From positions 1 through 23,394 of the forward strand of contig AZLU01000106.1 in assembly GCA_002224055.1 (NCBI GenBank): 23,394 nt of DNA, read 5' to 3'. The notes under the pieces are model-generated. The model had not been told where the DNA came from. It did not search any database and was given only the letters and a program-made list of their open reading frames with translations. Each line of letters begins with the position of its first letter. Within the stretch, counting starts at the first letter, position 1. Shown piece after piece: positions 9,858 to 19,427 of the stretch. A program made the translations under genes and the position numbers. This stretch comes from Pezizomycotina sp. ARF18 (lineage: Eukaryota > Ascomycota).

Positions 9858-10079
9858 CGAACTGAATACTTACTAAGTATCCTTGACTACAAAAATACTC
9901 CGCTGGCTAAGGCGAAATGTTGAGCGTTCTCGCGGCAGCATTCAGATTTGCATATTATTTTGCATCCCTCGAGGGTACACAACCCTGCCCTTACGTCTTA
10001 ACTTTTACGCGAGGGATGCAAGTCCGTCTCATAGAGTCTTATTTCTCCGTTCTAGCATTTCCCAGTTCCTCCGGAGTAG

Positions 10080-10682
10080 CGTCGGCTTGAACCTCTCGTC
10101 ACACTATTCAAGTTCCCCCCGAGTCAGAAGCCAGGGAAGGATCCTTCCTCTAAGCCTGATGATGAAGCCGAAAATGGAAGTCAAAGTAAAGATCTTGGAG
10201 AACACCAAGAGACCATACCCACTCTGACCTGTTTCAAGTCTTTGATTTTGTTTACTATATCAAGCCTCAGGCTAGCTATGACCAGTTTCACACAGACATT
10301 CAAGCATGTATGCATAGATGTTATAGACATTGTTGACGCAGCTTAGACTTCTTTTAGTTTCACCTTCTCCCGCACGCAGCGCTTCGCGTATCTTGACAAT
10401 GAGCACGGTTTTCTGTGGATGTCAATTATGGCGACCCTACGCTTCCAGTCACTACATAAGACTTTCACCAACGAACAACTTGAAGTCGCGACTGGGAATG
10501 GTTTGTGTTCATCGATCAAATCTTCGGCCAAAGGTTGGCTTCTCCTCTACTCCTCCCTCATTCTCATAGTCTTTTTTTTTCTTTCTTTCTTTTTTTTTTT
10601 TTTTTTTTTGGTGGGGGGGGCACCACTTGCCGTCCCTTACCCTCGGAGGACTTTCTCCGCAAAAAAAATATTGCTGAATTGA
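10080..10682 (+). pseudogene. Decayed unidentified gene, one in-frame stop
   Basis: One plus-strand frame is open for 88 codons, meets a single TAG at 10344-10346, and stays open for another 111 codons. It contains protein-like segments: SQKPGKDPSSKPDDEAENGS, TFKHVCIDVIDIVDAA, then after the stop SRTQRFAYLDNEHGFLWM and LHKTFTNEQLEVATGNG. The TAG could be a CAG with a RIP-type C-to-T change. The last third runs into the poly-T/poly-G tract and is certainly not coding. No start codon is placed and no family is recognised. The long open stretch on both sides of the stop is the main evidence. Confidence 0.3.
10571..10620. repeat. Poly-T tract passing into a poly-G run
   Basis: A T9 run, CTTTCTTTC, a T20 run (10590-10609), GGT and a G8 run (10613-10620) follow one another. 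On the minus strand this is a C8 run followed by a long A tract, which could be the tail of a retroposed sequence. It could equally be simple promoter low-complexity. Run lengths here are likely to be unreliable. Confidence 0.7.
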
Positions 10683-10739
10683 TGACATCATGTGGGGAGG
10701 CGTGGAAGCCCCGGGGCCCATTGAAATCCTCAACTTGCT

Positions 10740-10827
10740 CCAATAAAGCTTCACAGTCGAACAAAAATAATAATTCAAACAAAACATCAATCCATCTCAT
10801 TCCATCGAATCAAACTCACATGAAACA
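10740..10827 (+). promoter_or_regulatory. 5' leader of the esterase-family gene
   Basis: An A/C-rich, G-poor leader (AACAAAAATAATAATTC and on to CATCAATCCATCTC) precedes the ATG, as is typical of fungal 5' untranslated regions. CCAATAAA lies at 10740. The chosen start has the context GAAACAATGCC, close to the fungal CA(A/C)(A/C)ATGNC preference. A second ATG nine bases upstream (10819) is in another frame. Confidence 0.45.
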
Positions 10828-12204
10828 ATGCCAGGTCAACTCTCCCCATCACCGTCAAAGCGCCCTCACCCCCACAGCGACTACGGCGAAGACGAACCCA
10901 CCCGCTTCGTCAACCTCGTCAAGACCCACGCCATCCCCCTCCCCCCACTCTACAAAGCTACTACCGAGTTTGACCGCCACTTCGGCCGCTACGCGAACTG
11001 CAAGGTCCGGATCTCCTTATCGGCGACCCCTCGCCACGGCACCTCCCAATTCTACGCCGCCCGCGCCGTAATGACGAAGCACATGATCACCAACCACGGC
11101 TTCAACGTCGTCGCCGTCGAAGGGGACTGGCCCGACGCCGAAGCCGTCGACCGGTACGTCCGGCTGCGGGATCACAACAAGGATGAACACGCGAAGGCGA
11201 AGGACTGCGTCGGGTTTTACGGGATGGATTTGTACTCCATGGGCGCGTCGATGTCTTCTGTGGTATCGTACCTCGACCACGTGGATCCGCCGAAGCTAAA
11301 GCAGCGAGGAAGGCGTACGCGGGCTTGATGCGGTTGGCGGAAAATCCTCACAAGTGCGGTTTGAAGTCTCTCAGCACGAAGTTTAAAGGGTACGAAGTGG
11401 AAGTGATCAAGACATTGAGAAAGCTGCCGGATAAGCGTCTGGAGTATTCGCGCGCTTGGAGGACAGGGTTGAGTTCCAAAGCGGCGAGCAGAACGCGCGT
11501 TTAGTCCCCGGTAAGTTTTCCTCCTCGCTTGCAACCCATTCCAACCAAAGCTTGTCCCTCCTTATTAACCACGATGTTTTTATGCCCTCAGATGCGGACA
11601 CTACTACAAACCGATGTACTACTCCTCCTCCCCTCCTCCTGGAACCTCCGCGACACGCACATGTCGAAACCCTCTTGCGCATCCTCAAGCCCGCGGCGAG
11701 GGCTCCAAACGATCGTCTGGGGGCGCACAACTGCCGCCTCGGCGACGCGCGCGCCACGAGCATGGATGGTCACGAAATGACTCAACGTCGGCCAAGTCTG
11801 CAAGGAAATCTTCAGCCCCGCCGCAATATCCATCGACTACAGCGGATATACAGGTACCGTCGCCGCAGCAGATAGCTGGGCGAAGACATGCGCATCATGG
11901 ACGTCAACCCCGAATTACCGGATAGCTACGAGCAGATCATACTGGGACCAGTATTTTGAGTTTTTTTGTTGGATTTGAAGGTGCGGCAGGGTTATGTGAG
12001 GGAGCCCTGATGAGGAGGGGGGTGGAGAGTTTTATTGGCGTTATTTACAGGCCGTATACGGAGAGGCAGTCGCATTATTCGTGGGTGATGCTGCCGCAGC
12101 AGTTTGATGTGTTGGTTTGGTTTGACGAGACGCAGGCTGTGAGGCCGCTTGAGATTTACCAGAGACGCCGCTGGAGTTGGGGAGACGTGCCGTTCGGCCT
12201 GTAG
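10828..12204 (+). pseudogene. Erythromycin esterase-family hydrolase, multiply frameshifted
   Basis: Members of this family (Pfam Erythro_esteras) are metal-independent hydrolases; the fungal members have no established substrate. The family blocks appear in order. HGTSQFYAARAVMTKHM corresponds to the family 'SHGTxE' catalytic-His block. VAVEGDWPDAEAVDRYVR is the acidic 'E-x-D-W-P-D-A' block. VGFYGMDLYSMGAS, then GLMRLAENPHK, then SWNLRDTHM follow, with GAHNCRLGDARATSM in place of 'WAHNxxxGDxRA', and YRPYTERQSHY before a C-terminal GDVPFGL. One intron fits at 11511-11591 (GTAAGT...CTCAG), joining VP to D. The frame must change at about ten places (near 11005-11033, 11294, 11457, 11598, 11635, 11664, 11707, 11764, 12003 and 12160), nearly all single bases beside short homopolymers. 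No in-frame nonsense substitution is needed. The length would be about 430 residues, normal for the family. Confidence 0.85.
11511..11591 (+). other. Intron in the esterase-family gene
   Basis: GTAAGT at 11511 and CCTCAG ending at 11591 bound an 81-nt stretch with stops in the surrounding coding frame. Removing it joins LVP to an Asp codon split after its first base and restores the family order NARLV-x-DA-x-x-YY. A possible branch sequence is TTAAC at 11565. Confidence 0.75.
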
Positions 12205-13068
12205 CAAACGAGAAGGGGAGATTGCTGTTTTGAGAATTATTAATGCTCTAATGCTCGGGTGGCGATTATTCATTGAGATTTACAATTCAGATGATCAGAT
12301 GGATACCACGAATGCACTGTTACAGCTACAGTATAGCTATAAACACCTGAAAGTCACTAACTACTCGGTTAAAAAGAAAGTCTTCTGGATGGGAATCTCT
12401 TCATTCTCAATCGAGTTGCCCTATAAGGAGAAAAAAAGAAAAAAAGGTTAAAGATTTGAAACTCCCCGCGAGATCATCACTGCAAATCCATACGTGCCAA
12501 TGCCTTTCTTTACCAGTTGAACATGTCTAGAAGCTTTTCGCTTAGGCGCCGAAGCGTCCTGTACGTTCATCCTTGAATGTTGGTGATATCGGCGTGCCTG
12601 GAGCAGATTCCCCATTCGAACTATTCTCCACTTGATCTAGTTCATAGAACCGTGGGAAAATGGTTAGAGTTTCGGCCTCCTAACACCGGTTAAGATTCTC
12701 AGGGCACACCGGTTAGCGGATTGCTCTTCCTCCATCAGACTTCGCAATACAGTTGGCTCCATGGGAAGAACATCTATACGGATAACTCTAACATTCCGAC
12801 CTCAATGGCCGACACTGTCTCGTATTCCGGAAGTGAAAATGTCCCGAATGAGCAATGCGCCGTTGAAGGCTCAGTATAGGTTTTAGGGAGTCGAAGGTCT
12901 GGATTGGAGTACCATGGTTGCATCTCAAGGATATGCGGGGACAATATCGCAGGACGCCAGGAAGACGCGGGCTGATCACCTTCAATAAATGGTGCCGATT
13001 CTTGATTCACGTCGCTGCGATGGGATTGTTAGTTATTCCATGGCCCAAAGCATCACCTACGTTGCCTT
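12205..13068. other. Intergenic; weak open frame 12522-12975
   Basis: There is no recognised gene. A plus-strand frame from the ATG at 12522 to about 12975 is interrupted by only TGA, TAA and TAG. It contains protein-like runs (NIYTDNSNIPTSMADTVSYS; LEYHGCISRICGDN). The TAA and TAG could be CAA and CAG with C-to-T changes. The stop count is not far below chance, and an antisense frame at 13010-12774 is also open, so I do not call a gene. Confidence 0.2.
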
Positions 13069-13082
13069 AAAAAGATATAAAT
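13069..13082 (+). promoter_or_regulatory. TATA-like box upstream of the membrane protein gene
   Basis: TTAAAAAGATATAAATGG lies about 135 bases before the ATG at 13213, a reasonable distance for a fungal TATA element plus leader. This is inferred from sequence only. Confidence 0.35.
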
Positions 13083-13212
13083 GGGGCGCATTGCATCCAT
13101 CGATCAGATTGTTCTGAGACGACTTTCTCCACAGTTGGATCAAAGACCCTCGCCAGAGTCTGAGTTTATTAACGTATTCTCTTCAGTACCAGCTTATAAC
13201 GAACACACAGAA

Positions 13213-14302
13213 ATGGCGTGGCAGGCCGGTCAATGGATTGTAAGTAGGCCCCTTTTCTCTCTTTTTTTTATCCTGGGGCATATACGAGTGCCCCTATTTC
13301 ATGCTAGAACAACTTTCAGGCCTTCGAGTGGCACTCCTCGCCCTAACAGTTCCCATGGTCCTCACCGGTCTTCATCAACGTCCAAAGTACCGAGGCAAAC
13401 TCCGCTGGTACCGCGAAGTAATCGTCGTCACCTCCCTCCTCTTCTTCATCGCGAAGAACTGCATGGACAGTGTCGCTGTCACTAAGGACCTTAACAACTA
13501 TGACTACGAGCCTTCGACGAGAGGCCCCTGTCTACGCAATATCAATCTCAAGGTATAATGCCTCTCTCCATATACTAGTAGTCAACTAGGCTGATGGTAC
13601 TACAAAGATGGAGTTCGCCAACGCCTTCATCTTACGGATCTACTTGTGCAAGACGAACTGCATTCCTGTACACGATGCGCTTGCGGTCACATCATCCCAA
13701 GACGTTCATGCTCCTCCTCGTTGTATGGTTCTTCACCATAGCGGGATTGGTCGCGCAGCTGCTCTACCTCTTCCTGCCTGCCTTCCCTTCAACCGTAACT
13801 GGTACGTCTCCCTTCAATACTCAAAAACCAAAGCATTATCATACAATCCCTTAACCATCAATGACATCATGACAGGGCCGTCCCCCAAGACTCCTGCGGC
13901 ATAACGACCGCCTACTTTGCCACCGTCTGGTCTACGCACATCTTCTCCGACCTCCTAATCTACATAACACCCCTAATAATAATCCGACAGCTACAACAGA
14001 TGACGTTGACGCAAAAGCTCGCCGCGGGGTCGATGTTCTTCGTCGGTTTCATCAACATATTCTGCGCGATCATATTGATGTTTCCGATAATGCTGAAGAC
14101 GCCGAACTGGGCGCTGTACGGGTCCGCGCTGTTCTGGAGTCCGCGCAGCAGGCTACGGCGCTGTGGATCGTTTGCATGCCGCAGATGAAGAGTGTTTATA
14201 GGATGATTAAGGTGGGATGGTAAGAAGGTGGCTGCGACAGCGCACGGCGCTGTAGAGGCGGAAGGTGCAGGTAGTGTGAGAAGGGTATTTAGCGCGGTTT
14301 AG
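13213..14302 (+). pseudogene. Seven-TM rhodopsin/PTH11-like membrane protein, four exons, frameshifted
   Basis: Fungal proteins of this type are integral membrane proteins, some acting as G-protein-coupled receptors. Exons fit 13213-13239, 13320-13552, 13608-13801 and 13876-14302, with introns GTAAGT..CAG, GTATAA..AAG (branch CTGAT at 13591) and GTACGT..CAG. Hydrophobic spans in order are LRVALLALTVPMVL, VIVVTSLLFFIA, FANAFILRIYL, FMLLLVVWFFTIAGLVAQLL, YFATVWSTHIFSDLLIYITP, MFFVGFINIFCAIILMF and TALWIVCMPQM. A basic cytosolic tail (KKVAATAHGAVEAE, then RRVFSAV) ends the protein. NRNWAVPQDSCGI before span 5 and a Cys-bearing loop (RGPCLRNINL) would face outward and could be disulphide-linked. 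About five one-base shifts (at 13240, about 13670, 13787, 14135 and 14217) are needed, mostly in short homopolymers. The membrane topology is clear; the receptor family is an inference from layout. Confidence 0.6.
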
Positions 14303-14695
14303 GGATCGCGGAGGAAAGACAGGAGCGATACTACGCGGTCGTTGATGTGGATGCCGCTGCAAATGCGGGCTCCGAGCGAAATCAGCGCGAGGAGTCTGAA
14401 TAATAAATACGCGACATATACCCTTATTCTCTCCTGATATGTTTTTGCTGTGTATTGTTCGTCACTTTTTATAGTTAGATATATTGCTTGTTTTTTCAAT
14501 ACCAGTAACTTTCATTTGACGTATTCACCTAAGTACGCTAGCTATAGTTGCTTCAAGTTCCTATTCTTATGCACAGTACATGTACTAATATTATGCCAAG
14601 GCCTGTCTTTGTGCAGTGGTTCTGGATAGTATCTCAATCAGTCAGTTTCTCCTGTACAAGCTAAGTAGCCTTCGTGTCTAGCGGATGTTCGCAAG
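14303..14695. other. Convergent intergenic spacer
   Basis: This lies between the 3' ends of the membrane protein gene and the minus-strand gene. It is AT-rich from about 14400, as expected for 3' untranslated regions and termination on both strands. No gene or repeat was identified. Confidence 0.4.
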
Positions 14696-16268
14696 TTAAC
14701 TGAAAGCTCCACTTCGCGCCAGCGGCCGTAACGTTGCAGTCTTGAACTTGTAACCCCTATCCCCCGGTGTCTTGAAATGGATCTCCGTCGGCCCCACGCG
14801 ATCATCTCGGCGCACTCTTGACAAGGTCCTCCTCCGGCCACTCAAAATCGCCGTGATCCTCACCTTCGGTCTTGATCGAACCGTGTGTGAAACCGTAACT
14901 TTCTGGAGTCGTACGGTGGAGCGGTATATAGGAGAATACCTGGAGGACGCTCCCTGCGGATTGTAGCCTTTGGGCTTATTTGCCATGATGTGGAACGTGT
15001 CCTTGTGTGCGATGACTATGTCAGTGAGCAGGTACATCGCGCAGTCGGTAGACATGGGTTGGTTCGCGAACCACGCGACGGCAACTAGCCCTTCTTCCGA
15101 GTCATATGGTTTTGTACCCTTCAACCAATCCTCCGGTTGGAACTTCTGGATAAGACTAGGATCGCTCCTCTTACTACAACCACGGAACCCTCTCACGCCT
15201 ATAGTACTCGTAACTAGATTCGTCGACTTCATGCAGAGTTAGTTCCGTGCAGAGGTAACCTCGTACTGCTCGGGGAGGACGAAGTAGTGGCAGTCGAAAT
15301 CGACCGTGCCGAAGGAATTTGGGAGCAAGCCGCCGCCATCTGATTTCGCGTAGGAGACCTTGCCTTCAAGTTTGCCAGAGCTCCTGCGAGTCTCCGGGAC
15401 GTAATACCTCAGGCTGGTGATGGTCGCGAAGGCTCGGTTGGTGTCCGCATGTGATTAATAACGCTTCGCTGTCTTCGTACTCCCCCTCAGTGGCGGCGTT
15501 GAATGCGATATCGCCGCGTAGGATCCCTTCTCAGGCGCTTCTCGTATATTTTCCGTCCGTCCTTATGGCGAGATAAAGCCGTACCCTGCCTTTACCACAG
15601 AGTGATCGTCCGATGCAATTTCCCACTCCGCCCCTTTCTTGCTGAACCCGCTCAGCTTGCAACGCGTCATGAAACCAATGTCGTCCTTCTCCTTGTTGAC
15701 CTTAAAGCCGGTCCTGTATAGCACGAGGTCCTACGGGTTTTCGATCCCCAGCTTCGACGGCCACTCCCCTTCTCCATGCTGCTTGTCCTCGTCCTTGGCG
15801 TCGGGTTGGGGAACTCGCCATCCATCCCTCCTTTTAAAGTCTATGCTCTGAATCCAGGCCACGACCGCCTGAGATCTCTCATTGACGATACCTTTGGTCA
15901 TCGAGATAACAGCAGTATCCACAGCCGAGAAAAGGCTTCGTCCGGTCGCGCGTGAACACGTGGGTCCGAACCTCAACGGGCTTCTGCGGCCCGGTCCAGG
16001 GCAAAAGTGCGTGCATCCCGGTTGCTCATCTACGTTTGTTTCTTTTCAACGGAAATTTCCGCGGTTGTCGTGTCGGCCTTCATCGAGACGCCGACGGCAA
16101 CGGTCTGGCTGTTATACGCCAGATTTGCCTCATCAAGGGCGATCGCGACGGCCGGGTTCTTCTCGTAAGGATGCTTGAACTTATCCTGCTTCTTCTTCTC
16201 GACATTGTTGGTGAAGTAGGTCCCGTAGTCGACTATGGAGGCTTAGAGTCGGAGGTAGTTACGGTCAT
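14696..16268 (-). pseudogene. Unrecognised large protein, possibly repeated lectin-like domains, frameshifted
   Basis: Strong coding signal runs down the minus strand from an ATG at 16268 (context CAATAATGACC), moving between frames. Successive segments include GTYFTNN, KFKHPYEKNPAVAIALDEAN, EVRTHVFTRDRTKPF, VVAWIQSIDFKRRDGWRVPQ, DLVLYRTGFKVNKEKDDIGF, YYVPETRRSSGKLEGKVSY, TVDFDCHYFVLPEQYEV (stop at 15239-15241), then FQPEDWLKGTKPYDSEEG, AVAWFANQPMSTDCAMYL and ending at 14696. 'KF-x-x-PY-x-x-x-P-x-V' with a following alternating beta pattern and a TTT turn recalls H-type lectin domains, but key residues are not clear and I do not claim the family. The stop at 15239 may divide two genes or be damage. 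At least six shifts and one in-frame TAG (CCG-TAG-GAC) are seen. No signal peptide. Confidence 0.5.
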
Positions 16269-17380
16269 TATTGGTATCTTAGTTGGGAGTTCGCAATGTG
16301 AGTTGCTTATAGCTATGATTTCTTTTTCTTCAATATATCTTTCTTAATGAAGAGGTTATCATTTTGTCAGATCGAGGGGAGAAGAGTGTAGCTTAAATAA
16401 TCGCGCCGAAGATGAGATTCAGTTCCCCACCGTCCCAGTGGTACTCATAATGTCTATATATGTACACCTTGCCAGTGGTAATTCTATGATATCGATATAT
16501 CCTTTCTATTACACTAATCACAAAAACCAATAGTCAGGTCAAGGAAAGCAAGGTGGCGATAACTCGGCGAATTTCGTACCCCATTTGATAGTCGTATCAA
16601 CTTTCCGGATCATTCCTGCACTGGCAATACGATCTCCCATTAGCTCCGGCAGATTTCTTCAAAATATCAACTTTTCAAAGGAGATTTACTTTCTTTTTAG
16701 ATCTCTATTGGCCGTCTTCCCCGCACGGCGGCATTTTAAGCTGAAAAACCGGGTTGAATTTCTCATTAGCTGATGATATGACATTACATATATTACACAT
16801 TTCCATTTTCACTCTAGGCGCCTGTCAAGATCTGGGCCCGAAAGTTGGATAAAGTTTCCATGGTGGGGGCCTTTCCTCAAAACCCCTCGCTAGGTTATCC
16901 AATTGGCAGCGGAAGTGTTTTTTTCTCCCGAGCGAACAAGATTCGTAAATGCGCAGTCGGATAATACAGAACATCATTGGCTGTGGGCGGCGCGGGGCTG
17001 GACGTCAGGCCTTGCTTTCAGATTAAATTATCTACCGAAAGGTTAATTTGGACCACTGACGTCTCCTAGTGCCCATGTCGTTCAATGCGCTGCTTCTTAC
17101 GGAGAGGAAAGATTCTTAAGAGGATTTCGTAGCTCAGAAGATACGTAGTATCTCGCGATTCACCTGACAAGAAGCTTCATTTCCCACAAAAGATTTTAGA
17201 CCTCCATGTCGCTCCGATTGGTTAGGCATTTAAAACATACGTCACAGATGGAGGTCCCCCCGTTGGTTCTTTTGAATATGAAGATTCGCATGATTCTAAA
17301 AACACTGGTCGACAGTGCATCATCTGTATACTGAGTCTGGCATTATACGTATTGTCCACGACCCGCATGATAATGTATAG
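16269..17380. promoter_or_regulatory. Non-coding region with CCAAT-type boxes
   Basis: No gene is recognised over 1.1 kb. CCAAT/ATTGG cores occur at 16899-16906 (palindromic CCAATTGG), 16976-16980, 17217-17221 and again near 17453. They lie between a gene transcribed leftward (start 16268) and open frames read rightward, so a divergent promoter is plausible. A 62-codon frame at 16585-16773 is Phe/Ile-rich and unconvincing. Confidence 0.25.
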
Positions 17381-17452
17381 GAGGTGAGTGGTTCAAACAC
17401 TAGGGGTGGCTCAAAAAGAGTCTCCAGAAGCCTATAAGATTGTGGAAGATGA

Positions 17453-17710
17453 TTGGTCCATCCCAAGCTGCACCGCGAGCCAGCCATTGGAGGCTATTCA
17501 AGCGAGAGGTTAAGTGGTATCAAAACTGAGACCCGCATGATGTCCGCGACAGAATCGAAAAGCCTCAGTCCGGAAGAATATCGATATTCTCAACAGCGGA
17601 AACTCAACCGTTTTATACAACAAGGCTATGAGTCTTATGTGAAGCGGCCGACGATAAATAAAAGGAACGTTTATTGGAAGACGAATGTTCGCGGAAGACT
17701 ACAGTATTAG
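17453..17710 (+). CDS. Hypothetical protein, 85 codons, polar and basic
   Basis: The frame opens at ATG 17453 and stops at TAG 17708-17710. The first 28 residues overlap another open frame, so translation may instead start at the paired ATGs at about 17537 (MMSATESKSLSPEEYRYS). The body is polar with many Gln, Arg, Lys and Tyr (QQRKLNRFIQQGYESYVKR; then VYWKTNVRGRLQY), typical of a soluble, possibly nucleic-acid-binding protein. I do not recognise it. An overlapping upstream frame (to 17512: SPEAYKIVEDDWSIPS) also looks coding and may be the N-terminal part separated by an indel. The dodecamer ACCCGCATGAT(A/G) occurs at 17361 and 17531. Confidence 0.35.
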   Translation: MVHPKLHREPAIGGYSSERLSGIKTETRMMSATESKSLSPEEYRYSQQRKLNRFIQQGYESYVKRPTINKRNVYWKTNVRGRLQY

Positions 17711-18231
17711 GTTAGTAGCACATGATCCATGTGTACTTTATGCAATGTATAAATCCGCGTAAACGCAAAACGGAACTTCGGAGGCTTTCCGTACGCTTCA
17801 ACTGTTGTTTATTGTTGACGCGGCGTATCCTCCAGTAATCTAGACGGGACTGGGCTATTAAGCTCCTGGAACCCTTTTCTTTACTTCAAACCCATTATTC
17901 TATATACCCACAGCCGCGAGCAAATAGCCTTTACCTCTTCATCGTTGGGAGTTAGAGCTCTCTTGATCCTAGACTCCGATTGCTTTCCACATGGTATAAT
18001 AAGTTTCATTTCTGCTCGGATCTACTCAGGTTTGCAAATACCATTATACTAGCGACGAGTTTTTATGGTGTGCCTTAGTCCTTCCCTAATTATCCCTTCT
18101 TGTAGTAGTCCCCGTGGATTGGCCCTGTCGACAATCAGCGACTCGCCGCGAGGACCGGGTTTGGCTTGGACAAGCCTGGAGCCTCAGGATTGATAGTGCC
18201 TTTTTGAGCCTGATCAAGGAGGCAAGATTAG
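17711..18231. other. No recognisable gene
   Basis: About 520 bp with stops in all frames at short intervals. No repeat, RNA gene or clear promoter was identified. Confidence 0.3.
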
Positions 18232-19048
18232 TCTCAAACTCATATCAATCAATTCCGGAATAGCCCGGCTCCTCAACCGGAGTCTCCCAGAGGATCGGCA
18301 GGTTGTTCCTCCGGGATTTATTCTTCAAGCGCTACCCCTTCACCACTCTCTCCGTATCAGCTAACCGGGCCCTTTTTCAAACAGCCAGTCGCCGAGTTCT
18401 CCGGGAGCAGTCATTCCGGCGACCGATCTCAACGCCTTCCTCGGACAGCCAGTCACGGTTTCAGAGGGAGCCCTTCCGGCGGCAATTTAGGTGGATCTCG
18501 TTCCGGCAGCCAATCTCCAAAATCTCCACCACAGGTGATTAAATGACCAAGGGGCGGCGGCCATACCCGGTTTCTCCGGGACAAATGCAGCTGCTGAGCA
18601 TCATCAACATTGGCAGTTAAACCACATTAAACTCGGCATGAAGCTAGCTGGGACTGCATGGGGGCAACAGCATTCTCAGCATGCGCCGGGTTCGCTAACA
18701 AGGGAACCTGGCTCTTCGGTTCATATTCACCAGACTCGTCCACAGACTGGAGGAAGGAGCAGCTTGAGGGAGCTAGTGCGGGATTGGCAGGACTTTCTTA
18801 GAAGCAACAAGAGTATCCAAGTCCTCTAGTCGCTAGGAAGTCCTACGGCTCATAGTCATTCAGCAGACGACGGCATCGGAAGGAGTATGCGTACCTCCAC
18901 TAGTACTTCTAGAATAAACACACCCGGGAATGGCATTTCAGTGGGAGACCTTCACAGGGTAGCGAAAACCAAACGGACCAGAATGGCAAAGGGTTCGTGG
19001 AACACAAGGCGGACCGGAACCCAAGAACAAAGGGAGGCTCTCAAATAG
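18232..19048 (+). pseudogene. Ser/Pro/Gly-rich protein remnant
   Basis: Three open blocks follow one another: 104 codons (18232-18543, ending SQSPKSPPQVIK), 96 codons in a shifted frame (18539-18826), and 72 codons in that same frame after one TAG (18830-19045). The first is low-complexity Ser/Pro/Gly-rich (SSSATPSPLSPYQLTGPF; GSPSGGNLGGSRSGSQSP). The second contains HHQHWQLNHIKLGM and SSLRELVRDWQDFL. The third is Ser/Thr then Arg/Lys-rich (RVAKTKRTRMAKGSWNTRR). The frame change falls at an AAA run (18541). The TAG at 18827 and a later TAA could be CAG and CAA with C-to-T changes, suggesting RIP leakage from the adjacent transposon. The composition suits a disordered regulatory or cytoskeletal protein; no family is recognised. 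Confidence 0.4.
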
Positions 19049-19427
19049 GCCCCTGAGATACGAGATCGGCCCTAAGCGGGCCCACCCATTATAACGCAAG
19101 CCGAAAAGCCAATGTCGCCGGTAGCTGGTGAGGCACCTGAGGCTATCAGCTCCAACTACTAGTCACGAAAGCTCCATGGTCCTCCGCCAGTCCCAAGAAC
19201 GCTGCGCCTCAGGGCATGTTGCAATGGATCCCACACACCCCAACATCCAGGGCCGCACTCCTCAACCAAAAGTTCTCAGACTTCAGTAGCACCTGCACCT
19301 GCTCCCAAAACATATTCCACGAATAACATATCAATAAGCGTGTTAGGATGCCAGTTTATCTATGCCAACTTCAAGGGAAAGATCGTGGGTCCGTCTTATC
19401 CAAGAAGCAGGCGTAGATAGTGTTTTT
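19049..19427. other. Spacer up to the right transposon edge
   Basis: Stops occur in all frames. Short segments (RPLRYEIGPKRAHP) suggest the tail of the preceding gene remnant. CA and TG dinucleotides are normal right up to the LTR start at 19428, so the transposon boundary is sharp. Confidence 0.4.

Noticed and set aside
12522-12975. Plus-strand frame with three stops explainable as C-to-T changes
   Set aside because: The number of stops is not clearly below chance, and the antisense strand is open as well; kept only as a note in the spacer entry.
17390-17402. GGTTCAAACAC resembling a tRNA T-loop
   Set aside because: No A box or foldable acceptor and anticodon stems upstream within tRNA distance.
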